A stretch of 64,000 nucleotides of DNA from Hibiscus mutabilis (GCA_019671005.1 CM033721.1:56916284-56980283); one strand, 5' to 3'; shown: positions 31,012 through 41,878, counted from the stretch's first letter. The notes: generated from the sequence alone by a model not told the origin. Made by a program: numbers and translations.

Positions 31012-32497
31012 TGTTAAGTGTCTAAAAGTACTATTTTATTCACCCTTTTACTTATATTATTGCTAGACTTAGGCTCATATTATTTGCATTATTAGCCATT
31101 CGTGCATGTTTGCATTGTTTCCTTGGAGGACAAGCTTGATTTCATATTTTACTTAATTTTATGAAAAAAGGGTGTTGTCGGTAGTTATTTTTGTGTGTGC
31201 AGAATCAGTTTCCAAAGCAAGGCCGAAACCAGTTGCCAGGGCAATACAAGAAGGAGATGCCGACGCAGTTGCTAGGGCAGTGGATAAAAGATATGCTGAG
31301 CTAGTTGCCAGGGCAATTGTCGACAATGGATAAGATGATATGGCAGCTGAAAATTAATGACTAGATAAGCCCAGTATGACGTGGAGCAAAGCTGAATCCT
31401 AAAGGAGTTGAATTTCCATGAAGAAGTCAAAGAGAGATTAAATCCCAAGAAGATAGGATAAGATCTAGAAGGAATTTAAATATAATAAAGAATTATATTC
31501 TTTAAAGGTATTTAATTCCAACTTAACTTCATCCTCAAGAAAGACTTTGACCTAGCCCTATAAATAGAGGACCAAGCCGTCAAACTCCATAGATGTGCAA
31601 GGGGGAGAGAATTCGACAAGAGGCTTCAACCATCTTTTTCTTTTTCTTTCTTGTTTGATTAAGTTTATGTTAGGAAAACTTTGTTTTGTGTTTCTTTGGA
31701 ACCTAGCCATGAAATAAATCTATTTGGCTAAGGTTATTGTGTTTTATGGTTGTGAGAAAAGGTTGGATTTTGTTTAGGTAATAGAGTTTGCACTTTCAAT
31801 TCAAGGTTTACTCATTCTTGGTTTTTATTCTTGTTTGCGAGCGAATTGGGAGAGGATCTCATAATTCTATCTATTTATCTAATATCGGGAGAGTTAGATT
31901 CAAGAAACGAATGAGTATGGTTTATATTCAATCTATCGATGATGAAGACTAATCCGACTTAGGAATAAATTTAGGATTTCAACGGCTAAGAGGAGCGCAA
32001 GACTGGTTGTTGTTCATCCTTGATTCACGCAGGGATGTATTGTCAAGGCATGCACAATTAGCTAGAGTTTTGACTTAGGGATAAGAAGAAACCATTGAAG
32101 AACGCTCTGCCGAACCTTGAAGTTTGCTGCCCAGTCGCCCAAACAGTTGCCCAACCAGTTCTACTAGTTGCCAAGGCAACCCAACTGCGCAAGTTGCCAC
32201 GGCAACTGAGTTGCCATTGCACTCTTTTACCAAGACGATCCAATCGGCTATCACTCCTCAACTCACGATAACATGGCCTACTCTCTCTCATTTGATTACA
32301 TATTCTTTTACTTTATTGCTTTCTAATTTAGTTGTTAGTTAAAACTCCTACAATCATCTACTTGTGTTCTTTTACTTTTACAGTGCAAGAGACTAGATTC
32401 TTGAAGTGGCACCAATCCCTGTGGAGATGATATCTTTTATACTATAACTTGCGACGTGTACACTTGCACAATTGCGGAGCACTTATTATGCGCAACA
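31012..32497 (+). repeat. 3' LTR of the A array
   Basis: 1486 bp from TGTTAAGTG to GCGCAACA. U3 motif repeats lie at about 31228-31325, the TATA box at 31558-31566 and the palindrome cluster at about 32166-32212. The flanking ACTTA (32498-32502) should be repeated at the unseen left end of the array. Confidence 0.92.
31558..31566 (+). promoter_or_regulatory. TATA box of the A 3' LTR
   Basis: CTATAAATA in the conserved CCTAGCC context. If active it would drive read-out transcription into the copia remnant and the Pumilio fragment region. Confidence 0.55.
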
Positions 32498-33451
32498 ACT
32501 TAATCATCATAGGAAAATATTACGAGGAGATAGAATGAACAAGGAAAAATATGTTTATCAGATTTTATATGAAGGAACTCGGAGAACTCAAACACTTTCT
32601 TGGGCTAGAAGTGGAACACACAAAGGAAGGAATATTTTTGGGTCAACAAAAATATGCAAAGGATCTTTTACAGAGGTATGAGATGCTTGAATGCAAGCCT
32701 ATCTCTACTCGCATGGATATTAATATAAAGCTACAAATAGATGAAGGAAAAGATTTAGAAAATACAACCATGTACTGACAGCTAGTTAGAAGCCTCATTT
32801 ATCTTACTTTAAGCCAACCAGACATTACTTACATAGTTGGTGTGGCTAGTCGATACATGAGCAATCCTAAGAAGCCTCATCTTGATGCAGTAAGATGTAT
32901 TCTAAGGTATGTTAAAGGCACCATCAATTTTGGTATCCTATACAATAAAGCAAAAGAATGCCAGGTGACTGGATTTTGTGATGCCGACTATGCTGGAGAC
33001 CATGACACACGACGATCTACAACTGGATACATCTTTAGTCTTGGATCAGGAGCAATATCGTGGTGCAGTAAGAGACAACCAACAATATCATTATAAAGCA
33101 CCGAAGCAGAATATCAATCAGCGGTATCAGCAGCACAAGAAAGCACTTGGCTAAAACAATTAATGAAAGATCTTCATCAACCAACATACTATCAAGTAAG
33201 ACTTTTCTGTGATATTCTATCAGCCATACGTCTAGCAGAAAATCCAGCTTTTCATGCAAGGACAAAATATATAGAAATGCATCATCACTACATTCGTGAG
33301 AAGGTTCTTGAAGGAGAGATCAAAATGGAACCAACAAAGCAGATGAACAAGTTGCATACATATTCACAAAGAGTCTAAGTAAGCCAAAGTTTGAGAAGTT
33401 CAGAGAAGCACTCGAAATAATTTGCAAATCATATGTAGAGAGAAGTCATTG
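32498..33451 (+). pseudogene. Ty1/copia RT (C-terminal part) and RNase H, cut by the A array
   Basis: The frame opens with LIIIGKYYEEIE, which in copia RT directly follows the catalytic YVDD, so the A array inserted just after the active site. Downstream blocks are ELGELKHFLGLEVEHTKEGI, LVRSLIYLTLSQPDITYIV, GFCDADYAGDHDTRRSTTGY and the RNase H end with STEAEYQSAVSAAQE and the ADEQVAYIFTKSL region. Stops at about 32536, 32776-32778 and 33094 and a frameshift near 33340 make it a pseudogene. The rest of the element lies beyond the left end of the array. Confidence 0.88.
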
Positions 33452-33459
33452 AGGGGGAG
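33451..33459 (+). other. Polypurine tract of the copia element
   Basis: GAGGGGGAG directly before the LTR start TGTTAAAGGCACC. Confidence 0.75.
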
Positions 33460-34040
33460 TGTTAAAGGCACCGACCTCTCTTCATGTTTCTAGAGACAAC
33501 CATACATGTGCATCTTCTCTCCAAAGTTCCAGAGTATATGTATATATTATAATAATATATATGTAAAATATCTCAAACTTACACCAACTTAGTGCTCCTA
33601 TATATCGGCCTTGCATTTGTTATTGAGTGTAAGTTGAGAATGTGTGAGTGAGGTGGGTGCAAGTGACGTGAAGTGTAGTGTGTGACCGAAGTGCTAGTGT
33701 AAGAGAAAAAAAGAAATTAGTGTTGAAAGAAATATACGAGTAAGTTATGTCTTTGTTGTATTGTAGTACTCTTATATATTAATGGAAGTGTTCTTTTCTC
33801 TTGTAATTAAAAGTTTCACAGTTGAACCTTAGTTTATGTATTTCTTAGTGCACTTGAATTGGTTACTATATGATCGGCTTTGTTGCCTAAGTGATATATG
33901 ATCGACTATGCCGCCTGAATAGTATATGGTCGGTTATACCGCCTAAATGATGTATGGTCGGCACTGTTGCCTAAGTTGTGCACTAAGAAATTAGAAGATA
34001 AAAAGGCTAACCGACTCAGGGAGTTGGTGTAATATCAGTG
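33460..34040 (+). repeat. Copia 3' LTR (right end uncertain)
   Basis: It starts TGTTAAAGG after the PPT. A TATA-like CTATATAT lies at about 33597. The right end cannot be fixed without the other LTR; I place it near GTGTAATATCAGTGG by inference. Confidence 0.6.
33870..33980 (+). repeat. Four tandem units of about 31 bp in the copia LTR
   Basis: Units begin ATGATCGGC, ATGATCGAC, ATGGTCGGT and ATGGTCGGC, each followed by a TGCCGCCT- or TTGCCT-type centre. Confidence 0.75.
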
Positions 34041-34305
34041 GTCAGTCTTAGGTCCTCCATAGTGGGTGTGTTGGGTCCGTCAGGTTTCCAAACTGAATTT
34101 GAAGATTGAGCAACAATTCTTCTCTTTGAAAATAAATGTAAAACCATGAGTTATGAAAAACATACAACGATTAAAGAGATGAAATCCAAATCAATCATAA
34201 ATAAGGTGAATTTTGGTGCTATGGATTATGGTTTCATAATCATGTTTAAGTTATTTGCTAGAAGATTTCTCAAGCAAAAAATGAAAGACGAGAAAGAATC
34301 AGTAC

Positions 34306-34480
34306 CCCCAGTAGCAACAAGCTTCTCTACACGCACAACAATGTGTTTTTCATAAGTGTACTTTTTCAATGCATTTAAATTGACCCTAACTTGAGAAACG
34401 ATCAACACACATTGTCGGTCATCACAAGTCTCTAGCACTTTTTCTACAATGTAGTTTGCAAACCGATCTTTCATCATTGC
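34306..34480 (-). pseudogene. Pumilio (PUF) RNA-binding domain exon fragment
   Basis: The minus strand encodes MMKDRFANYIVEKVLETCDD and then LNALKKYTYEKHIVVRVEKLVATG. This is very close to the last PUF repeats of plant Pumilio proteins of the APUM1-6 type, which bind 3' UTRs of mRNAs. The exon looks complete with splice sites: an AG acceptor at 34481-34482 after a T-rich stretch, and a GTACTG donor at 34300-34305. So a genomic copy, not a processed mRNA, was the source. The usual NYVVQK reads NYIVEK here, changing a base-contact residue. No neighbouring PUF exon is visible, so it is a gene fragment, perhaps carried by a transposon. Confidence 0.82.
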
Positions 34481-34482
34481 CT

Positions 34483-35828
34483 AGATGGACAATCAATTGC
34501 CAACAAAATTACATGGATGATGTGGAAATTATAGAGAAACTATTTCTCGAGAAAAGATGAAGGTAAATCCTTAACACCGATCAATGTAGGTGATCAACGA
34601 CGGTGCGGTCTGGACGGGCGTTTGGGCTGGCATTGTAGTTGGACTGCGTTTGGCCCTGCTGCATGTTGGGTTGGCCGATCCAACATACTCGGTCCAGCTA
34701 GTTCGGCCTAAACGGTTGTGGCCTGCTCTTAGGCTGGCGAGGCACATCCACGCACAGGCGATGGCGCGTGCGGCGTCCTCCGTGACTGGACAAGGACGAC
34801 GAGCTCTAATCTGACATTTCTGACCATATTGTTTTCAATGGTGACATCATATTTTGTTTTTGAACACTCAAACCTCTACATCTTAAAAGCCTAAAATTTT
34901 CTTTCTTTTACCACCTCCGACGACGACTCTGACGGTGATGCCACAACCATCAGCTGACTTATCTCGGTGAGATGAACACAATAGTGTAAGAGGCGTCGAA
35001 CACGGATACTTCGGTGGCCGTTGATCGGACATGAAAACTTGATAGAAGAAAAAGAAAGTGAAAGAAAAGAAAAGGGAGAAAAGAAGAGAGAGAGAGATAA
35101 AATATAATTTCTCCCTCACCTTTTCCCCTCTTTGATTCAAAATATTGTCTTCTAAACATAGATAGGTAATTTGCACTCGAGGTCCTCCATCTTCGATCTT
35201 TTATAAAAACAATCACCCTTTTTCTTTTAAATTAATCTTCCGAAGTTTTCTTTCACTAATTTAATACTTGAATTAAAATATCTAAACTACCCTTTTGGTT
35301 ACTTTTATCTTGGTTTTCTTTAATTTATAAAATAAATCGATGTCTGTTAAATTAGAAGATAATTTAAATAAATTATTAAGCAAAATATTATCGTAATTGA
35401 ATCCTTATTTAAAAATTTATGATTAAATAAACTCCTAAATTAAATAATCTATCGATTGAGTCATTATTTAAGAATTTTATAATTAAGTTTCATGAACTTA
35501 TTTGATAACAAGATTTTAAATATAAGTTAAGTTGTAATATTGAGTTTAGTTTATTTGACATTGTCACTTATACAACATACATGAGGATGTGAAATTGTGC
35601 ATGCTTAAGTGCTTAATATAAATTGTTTTTTAATAAAAAAGAAATGATTTTTTTTATTTTTTATCTATGGTTATTCTCATGAGTTCAAAACACTTCAGAT
35701 TTCAGTGCACTTTGTCACTTTCGGAATTTGCAACTCATAAGTACATTTCCATCAAACCATAATTTTGTTATGAAAATTTGCCTTTATTGATCCAATGAAA
35801 TGAGATCCTAGTTTGTTAAAAACTATGA
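34483..35828. other. Intergenic region, no gene recognised
   Basis: A GC-rich island (34590-34810) with an incidental ORF, a GA-rich tract (35050-35100) and AT-rich DNA up to the hAT element. I recognise no protein or RNA gene here. Confidence 0.6.
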
Positions 35829-36354
35829 GACACACCTAGCGATGGGCACAAGTCGGGTCGAGTTTTTGACCGACCCGAGTACGGTCGAAAATATGTACCC
35901 TAAACTTGAACATGACTCAATCTCATCTTTTAAAAAACCTAACCCAATCCGATCTATTAAAAAAATGTTAGTGACTTAATTGTAAAAAAACTAAAATTTT
36001 GGGATCTAATTGTAAAAAATCAATTTTAATGACTAATTGTAAAAAAAAATGTATAAAAAAGGAGTATTATTTCGAATATCCCTAAAAATATATGATAAAA
36101 TTACACTATTAGTCTCTGGTCAGGTTTTTGAACGACCCAAATTCGACCCGAAAATATGTACTCTAAACTCGAACCCGACCTGACCCGATCTCATCTTTAA
36201 AAAAAACCCGACCTAACCCGACTCGAAAATTATATGCTTAAACTTAAACCCAAAACGACCTAACCCGAACTTAAATTTTCTAAAAAAACTCTGCTCGATC
36301 GGGCTGAGTCGGTGTTCGACCGAATCGAATAAAATGCATATCCCTAGACACACC
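35829..36354. mobile_element. hAT-type MITE, 510 bp, with 8-bp target duplication
   Basis: The element (35837-36346) has ends TAGCGATGGGCA and, inverted, TAGGGATATGCA. It is flanked by a perfect 8-bp duplication GACACACC (35829-35836 and 36347-36354), as made by hAT transposases. Subterminal CGGGTCGGGT-type GACCCGA repeats on both sides are typical of plant hAT MITEs. It has no transposase ORF. Confidence 0.85.
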
Positions 36355-36830
36355 ATGGCAAAGAAGCGGAAAAAGAGATTGCCCCGTCGATCTTTATTTT
36401 GCAAGAGGATATTTCATAGATGTAGATTATATTTTAACTGGTTCGTATTATATTATTTTAATTTATTTCACTTTTTTTGTTAATGATTCTTTAATTTTAT
36501 ATACGTAAAAATTATATTTATAGTTTTTAAACTCTCACTAAAGTAAAAAGGAGAGAGAGAAACTTAAGTAATAAATGCATAGTTTCGAAACCAGATTATG
36601 CATTATGTTTTTTTAACAATTTCTACTTATAAAAAATAAAAGATACTTAAAAGTTACCTTTTACTTTGATCGGATATTGACCGAATATTTTAATTTAAAT
36701 TATTAAAATTTTATATCCTTTTTAGAAATTATGTTATTTTTTAAAAAGTTATTCTTTTATTTTGAAAAATAATGTGGGGTCCTAATATAGATTAAGTCAA
36801 TGCGCAATAAGCCATAGTGTAAAATATAAC

Positions 36831-37207
36831 TGGGAATAACGATCGGCGGATTTGTGGCCGCCTCCGATCTCGACTAGAATTTAATATATTTTATTTTTAA
36901 TTTGACCTTGATCTGATATAAAAAAAACATAAATTGATCTCTATCTGACTCTAAAATTTTAACAATAAATTTGACAAAAATCGATCCATTCTAGAAAAAT
37001 TAATAAAAATATTAAATATAATAATTATATATATAATTATAAATAAATCAGGTTCGAGTCCGGTTGGCAAGTTTTCACCACAAACCCGAACTTGAGTTGA
37101 ACTTTTCCAAAATCAAACCCAACTAAAACATGATTATATATATATACAATTTGGCTCTATCGTGTCGGATCGAGACCTGACGAGATCGAGTAGTTATACC
37201 ATCCTTA
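36831..37207. mobile_element. Possible older hAT-type MITE
   Basis: The ends TGGGAATAACGATCGG and, inverted, TAAGGATGGTATAAC are loosely complementary. The 8-bp flanks AATATAAC and TTTATAAC agree at six positions. The interior again has GATCGG/GACCTGA-rich ends. Old and diverged if real. The AT-rich DNA between 36355 and 36830 shows nothing. Confidence 0.4.
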
Positions 37208-37286
37208 TTTATAACTAACTAAGAGTGCGTTTAGTTCATGAAAAAGATGATAACTAGGGGTAGTAATCTTTTTTAGACTTACATTC

Positions 37287-38252
37287 TGTTGAGTGTACCA
37301 ATCGATCGAATAAAGCCAAGAGAGCGTGAATTAGAATTTTAAAGAACAATGGAAACTATTTGCAAAGAAGGAAAATTGCAAGGAGATTTATAGTGGTTCA
37401 ACTCCCTCAATGGAGTCTACATCCACTACCTTAGTTATTACACTAAGGATTTTCCACAAATCCACTAAAGATTTTCCACAAATCCACTAATTTGGCTTTC
37501 TTTAGGATAAAGACTAATCTTACACAATTCAATAGATTTATACCCTAAAGTTTATTGAATCATTTCTCAAAAACAAATACAAAGAAGCAAACTTTGAAAA
37601 TCCTCAAAAGGAATATGTTTGCAAGTTTAAGCTGTCTCACATACCCAAGAAACACTAGTAAATGAATTACAATGAAGAACAACACTAGTATTTACAAGAA
37701 AGATGGAAAATTGAGCACAAATTGGATTTTGATTGCTTGAATATTTAGATAGGCTTTCTTGATGCTTTATTATTGTTTGGAGACCCCTTTTATATGCTCT
37801 TGATCTTTTCTAACCGTTGGGAGACGTTGAAGGGACTTTGGAGCTATTGAATGCCATTAAAATCGGGCATTAAATGCTCACATGCATATGAGTTTTGAAA
37901 CCATTGAAGGGGTTTCGAAACCTGGGTTTTTCAAAAGAAAAAAATAGATGTTACTGGGTCTGGTTTCGAAACCAACATGGGGGTTTCGAAACCTGTAACC
38001 AAGGTCTGATTTCCAGGCTTTACTGCCTCAGTGGTTTCGAAACTACCTATGGGGCTTCGAAACCTCTACTTGAAATATCAGAAGTTTGAGTTTTTGTTGA
38101 CTTTTAAAGGAGTATACAACATAGGTATTAAGTCAAACAATTTAGAAAATATTTGTTCAAGTTAAAATTATATTTTTGACAAATTTGAATAAAATAACTT
38201 AAGTTTACAAATTAATCCTTTTAGTTATATCAAAATCAAAATAAATCTAATA
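37287..38252 (-). repeat. SIRE-like Ty1/copia LTR, minus strand
   Basis: The plus-strand left end is TGTTGAGTGTACC. The right end AATCTAATA abuts the complement of AAAAAGGAGGAGAT, the PPT context usual for SIRE-type copia elements. One terminal base is mutated. It holds the palindrome cluster at 37891-38064. It is about 966 bp long. Confidence 0.7.
37911..38064. repeat. Cluster of GGTTTCGAAACC palindromes in the SIRE-like LTR
   Basis: Perfect 12-bp palindromes lie at 37911-37922, 37962-37973 and 37982-37993, with one-base variants at 38033-38044 and 38053-38064. A decayed copy lies at about 37891-37902. Confidence 0.9.
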
Positions 38253-38266
38253 ATCTCCTCCTTTTT
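38253..38266 (-). other. Polypurine tract of the SIRE-like element
   Basis: The complement of ATCTCCTCCTTTTT, next to the LTR. Confidence 0.65.
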
Positions 38267-38884
38267 GATATAACAAAATACTTGATAAAAATTTATTTAT
38301 TTTGAATAATTTGTCAAACTTTTAAAATTTTGACTTTAGCTCCCCTTAATAAATGTCTTTATGAAATCTTTTGAAAATTAAATTTTAAAGACATTTTGTT
38401 TTTGAAAACAAATTGACAAATAATTTTTCAATTCTCATCACTAGTTTTCTCCTATTTTTGTTATAGCAAAAAGGAATAAAATGTTTCAAAAAGAACAAAC
38501 ATTATTAGAGCAAGGGCATTATCCAAAAAATAATGAAACAATCATAATATTCAAAAAAAAGTTAACATAAAATTCATCATAAAATTCAACAAAAGAATCC
38601 AAATATAAATCCAACATAAAACATAGGCATAAAAATATCCAACAAAGTGCATAAAAGCCTAAAAGCATAATCCAAAAACCTAAATCAAAATAAGTCCAAA
38701 AATACCATAGCATAAAATCATACTAGAATGCAATATAAATCCTAAGCATCCGGTGCATCATGAGGCGATGATGGTGGGAAAAGATAAACAAGAACATCAT
38801 GCATATCATTCTCTAAAGATGGCACACGACCATCTAAGCTACGAAACAAGCCAGTAGTCTCCTCATGAGAACTACGAAGAAATG
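38267..38884 (-). pseudogene. SIRE-like element 3' interior with ORF C-terminal fragment
   Basis: Mostly AT-rich non-coding sequence. On the minus strand, 38884-38747 reads SSHEETTGLFRSLDGRVPSL then NDMHDVLVYLFPP, ending SPHDAPDA and a stop. It looks like the coiled C-terminal end of a larger plant retrotransposon ORF that I cannot name. It is cut at its left (N-terminal) side by element D. Confidence 0.45.
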
Positions 38885-40453
38885 TGTTACCTCCTTAAAA
38901 GTATTGTTTTTATGCCTATTTTATAATGCCTTTGCTTGCCTTTGAGTACATTTAGTTGCATTTAGTTGTTAAATTCATGCATTTACATAAAGAGCTAGGA
39001 TTTGTGTCTATGCCAGTGTGAAGGGTTGTTTTCTTGGCAATATTGCAGGCTTGGCATAGAAGTTGGCAGAGCAAGACAGCGTAGGAAGGAATGCCGAGAT
39101 GCTGTTGGCACAGATGGACCAAATAATGCCAAAGCTCCAGTTGGCAGAGATAAGGAATTTGATGCCCGACCAAGTAGTTGTTGAACCTGAAAAAATAGGA
39201 CCAAATTAGGCTACGAGAAAATAGCAATTGGATCAAAATTTGAAAAAATAGCGAAAAAATAGTGCCAATCTTGGTTGGCAGCATGATGCCAAGCTTGGTT
39301 GGCGAAGTAGTGACGACAGATGACGTCACCCTAACTTGATCAGCTCACATTCAAACTTTAGATAAGAAGATCACTTCCCTTATCCCTTGAGCATTCAAAA
39401 TTCAAACTCAAGAGCTTATCCTAAGTCTTCCTTGCATGCCTATTTAAAGAATGATCAAGCAAGCAATTGAGAGAGATTTTTTCGGGGAGATCGTGAGATC
39501 CATCACCGACCGGCTGCACTAAGGAGACATGGTTCGACCAGCTTGACTGAGAGCTTGGACCTTGAAGGGCTGCATCGAGAGACCCCTTCTCACCCATTCT
39601 CTTTGTTTAGTTTTTTTTTAAATGATGATGTGTTTGCAAAACGTTGAAGGTTTTTTGGTTGATACCCTCACCATGAACTAATTTAATAGTTGGTGGGGGA
39701 TGTTTGCGTTGAACATTGTTTTTATGTTTAGTTTTTAATAATGAAAATGTTTCGGCATTGTTTTCCCTATCTGGCATGTTCTACAATGTTTTATCAAAAA
39801 TATGCCAAGCGAGAGCTGACATTGTTGGCTTATTGAACCTTAATATCTTAATAGACTTAGGGGGTAACAATCTGTTGCCGGATACTAAGGCGAGATGCTT
39901 CGAAAGAAGATGTTCAAGTAGATGAGCTTACTTCTAAAGTGAATCTACCCCTTATGAGTATAGGCTGGGACATAATCAAATTGATTTATGAAAAAACATC
40001 AAGATAGAGATATAGGGTTTTTTACATGGTTAACTTATGGCATTGACCATCGAGAGAGGCAGTGCTAATTTTGAATATGCTCGTTAAACAATGCCAAAGC
40101 ATTACATTATTAAAGGTTGGCATGGCATAAATAGCATAAAAATCAGGTATTCCTTGCCAAAGCTCGTCATTCATTTTAAACACTCTCCTTGCCAACATCA
40201 TTTTATTTTTTATTTCTTTTCTTTTAAATTGTTTTCAAAACCAACTTCAAAACAACAACACTTTTCATTTGACAAGTAAACAAGCAAGGCAATCAAACTC
40301 TTGGCCAATCCTTGTAGGATCGATAACCAGCTTACTACTGTATTACTTGTCGACCGTGTATACTTGCATGCAAAAGACTAAATCTTGGCTATGTTTTATA
40401 CATTTTCCAATACATTTTCTACCCCTTTTGCCAAGCACTCTCACAGTCGAATA
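38885..40453 (+). repeat. Element D 5' LTR
   Basis: From TGTTACCTCC to CGAATA, set by analogy with A, where AGTTTTTGGCGCC follows the LTR directly. A TATA-like CTATTTAAA lies at about 39441-39449. The part from 39030 to 39310 has many TTGGCA and TGCCAA boxes. The left end is fixed only by the TG and may be off by a few bases. Confidence 0.7.
39030..39310. repeat. Dense TTGGCA/TGCCAA boxes in the D LTR
   Basis: At least a dozen boxes in both orientations, for example CTTGGCAAT, GGCTTGGCAT, GTTGGCAG, AATGCCAAAG, GTGCCAATCTTGGTTGGCAG and GATGCCAAGCTTGGTTGGC. Further copies sit in the gag-protease linker (42110-42190) and after integrase (46080-46180). Confidence 0.75.
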
Positions 40454-40459
40454 AGTTTT

Positions 40460-40477
40460 TGGCGCCGTTGCAGGGGA
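40460..40477 (+). other. Primer binding site of D
   Basis: TGGCGCCGTTGCAGGGGA, tRNA-Asp type with one mismatch. Confidence 0.83.
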
Positions 40478-40560
40478 TTGCAACGGAGTTTATTGTTTTT
40501 AGATTTTTACTTGTCTTCTTTTTATTTTTGCTTTTTATTTTATTTTTTGTTTTGATCGGT

Positions 40561-41878
40561 GTATGACCAGAAACTGCCATGTGGTGGAAGATTGGCTATA
40601 GATTCAGAAATTGAAAGAACATTGTGAAGGTTAAAGAAAAAGATTTGAGAAATGGATCAACAAGGCAATAGAGGAAATGATGTGTTAAACAATGAGGAAA
40701 ATCCACCCAATAACAATGGGATACCACTAGCTCACGATACCCCAGCTGTTAATATGGAGGAAGAGAGAACTATTAGAGAACACTCGGCACCAAACATTGA
40801 CAATTTGATGCCAAGACTAATTGGTCCCGAGGTAAATACAATGAAATTTGAACTGGTAATGTTACAAATGCTTTTAAATGTAGGACAATTTGATGGAGCA
40901 CCTACTTGGAGATTTGAGGCAACACTTGAAGCAATTCATGGAAATTTGCCAGATATTTCAACATCTTGGAGTATCAGAGGATACAGTGAAACTGAAGTTG
41001 TTTACATTTTCCCTGAGAGATAGAGCAAAAACGGGGCTAAGTTCTTTGCCACCTGGTACTGTCACCTCATGGGGAGATTTATGCCAGATATTTTTGCTAC
41101 GATTCCAGCCACCTAAACTCACTGCCAAGCTGAGGGGGTGAGATCATCACATTTAGGCAGGCTAATGATGAGACTCTATATGATGCCTGGGAGAGATAAA
41201 AAGACCTATTAAAGAGATGTCTCATGCATGGATTCCCAAAATGGACCCAAATGGAGACCTTTTACAATTGACTTAATACACAAAGCAGAACAGTTGTTGA
41301 TGTTTCGGCAAATGATTCATTGCTTGACAAAAAATACATAGAGGTAGTTGTCATCCTTAAGAGAATTTCAATCAATGATTTTGAATATCCTACTGCCAGA
41401 CTTGAGACCGACACTAAAATTGACTCATATCCATCCATGCTGAGATTTCCAATCTTACTACCATGGTGAGAACCTTGCAAAAGAGCAATGAGGTCCAAGA
41501 AATAAAGGCATTAGATCTATTTTGTACGATATGCGAAGAAGATCATCACACGGAAGATTGCGCTGCCAACCTTGAATCGATAAATTTTGTTGGCAATTTT
41601 AATCATAATTATAATCCAAATTCCAATACTTACAATGCAGGATGGAGGCAACACCCAAACTTAGCTTGGGGAAATCGAGGAAACCAATACAATGACCAAC
41701 ATCAGAATAGCAGTGCCCAGCGTCAAAACAATGCCATGCCAAGGGTCAACCAGAATGTCGTGCCACAGTGGGCACAAAATAATTTTTATGCAAGGCAAAG
41801 GAACAACCATGGGACTTTGACAGATTACATGGAGAGGAATGATGCAATTGTCCAGATTTTGGCAACATCTATATGAAG
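40561..41878 (+). pseudogene. gag: Element D gag
   Basis: An Athila-type gag. The start region (YDQKLPCGGRLAIDSEIERTL) has early stops; an open stretch from 40652 begins MDQQGNRGNDVLNN. The capsid domain runs over two frames (40652-41023, 40890-41141) with a frameshift near 40900 and a stop near 41140. The knuckle C-TI-C-EED-H-HTED-C (CX2CX3HX4C) lies at about 41523-41560, followed by an Asn/Gln-rich tail to 41878. Confidence 0.83.

Larger units (their letters stand above)
1..32497 (+). mobile_element. Athila-like Ty3/gypsy tandem array (copies A1 and A2), partial at window start
   Basis: Two plus-strand copies of one Athila-type family lie head to tail and share a middle LTR. The order is partial 5' LTR (1-843), interior of A1 (844-7801), truncated shared LTR (7802-8645), interior of A2 (8646-11934 plus 28066-31011) and 3' LTR (31012-32497). 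Family assignment rests on the tRNA-Asp type PBS, a gag with a CX2CX3HX4C knuckle, the protease motif DLGASINLMP, and the Ty3 order PR-RT-RNaseH-INT followed by an accessory region. Bases 11935-28060 belong to later insertions, with target duplications at their borders. Both copies carry many stops and frameshifts, so neither can act alone. The left edge lies outside the window. Confidence 0.9.

Noticed and set aside
34590..34814. Open stretch of 74 codons in GC-rich DNA.
   Set aside because: Low-complexity composition, no recognisable motif, no splice or promoter context. Probably a by-product of GC content.
35050..35100. GA-rich tract as the 5' UTR of a minus-strand gene leading to the Pumilio exon.
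   Set aside because: No start codon context, no intervening PUF exons and no continuous coding signal were found between 34483 and 35050.
38952..39329. Minus-strand ORFs in the LTR of D.
   Set aside because: They lie antisense in an LTR, lack motifs, and overlap the TTGGCA-rich stretch.
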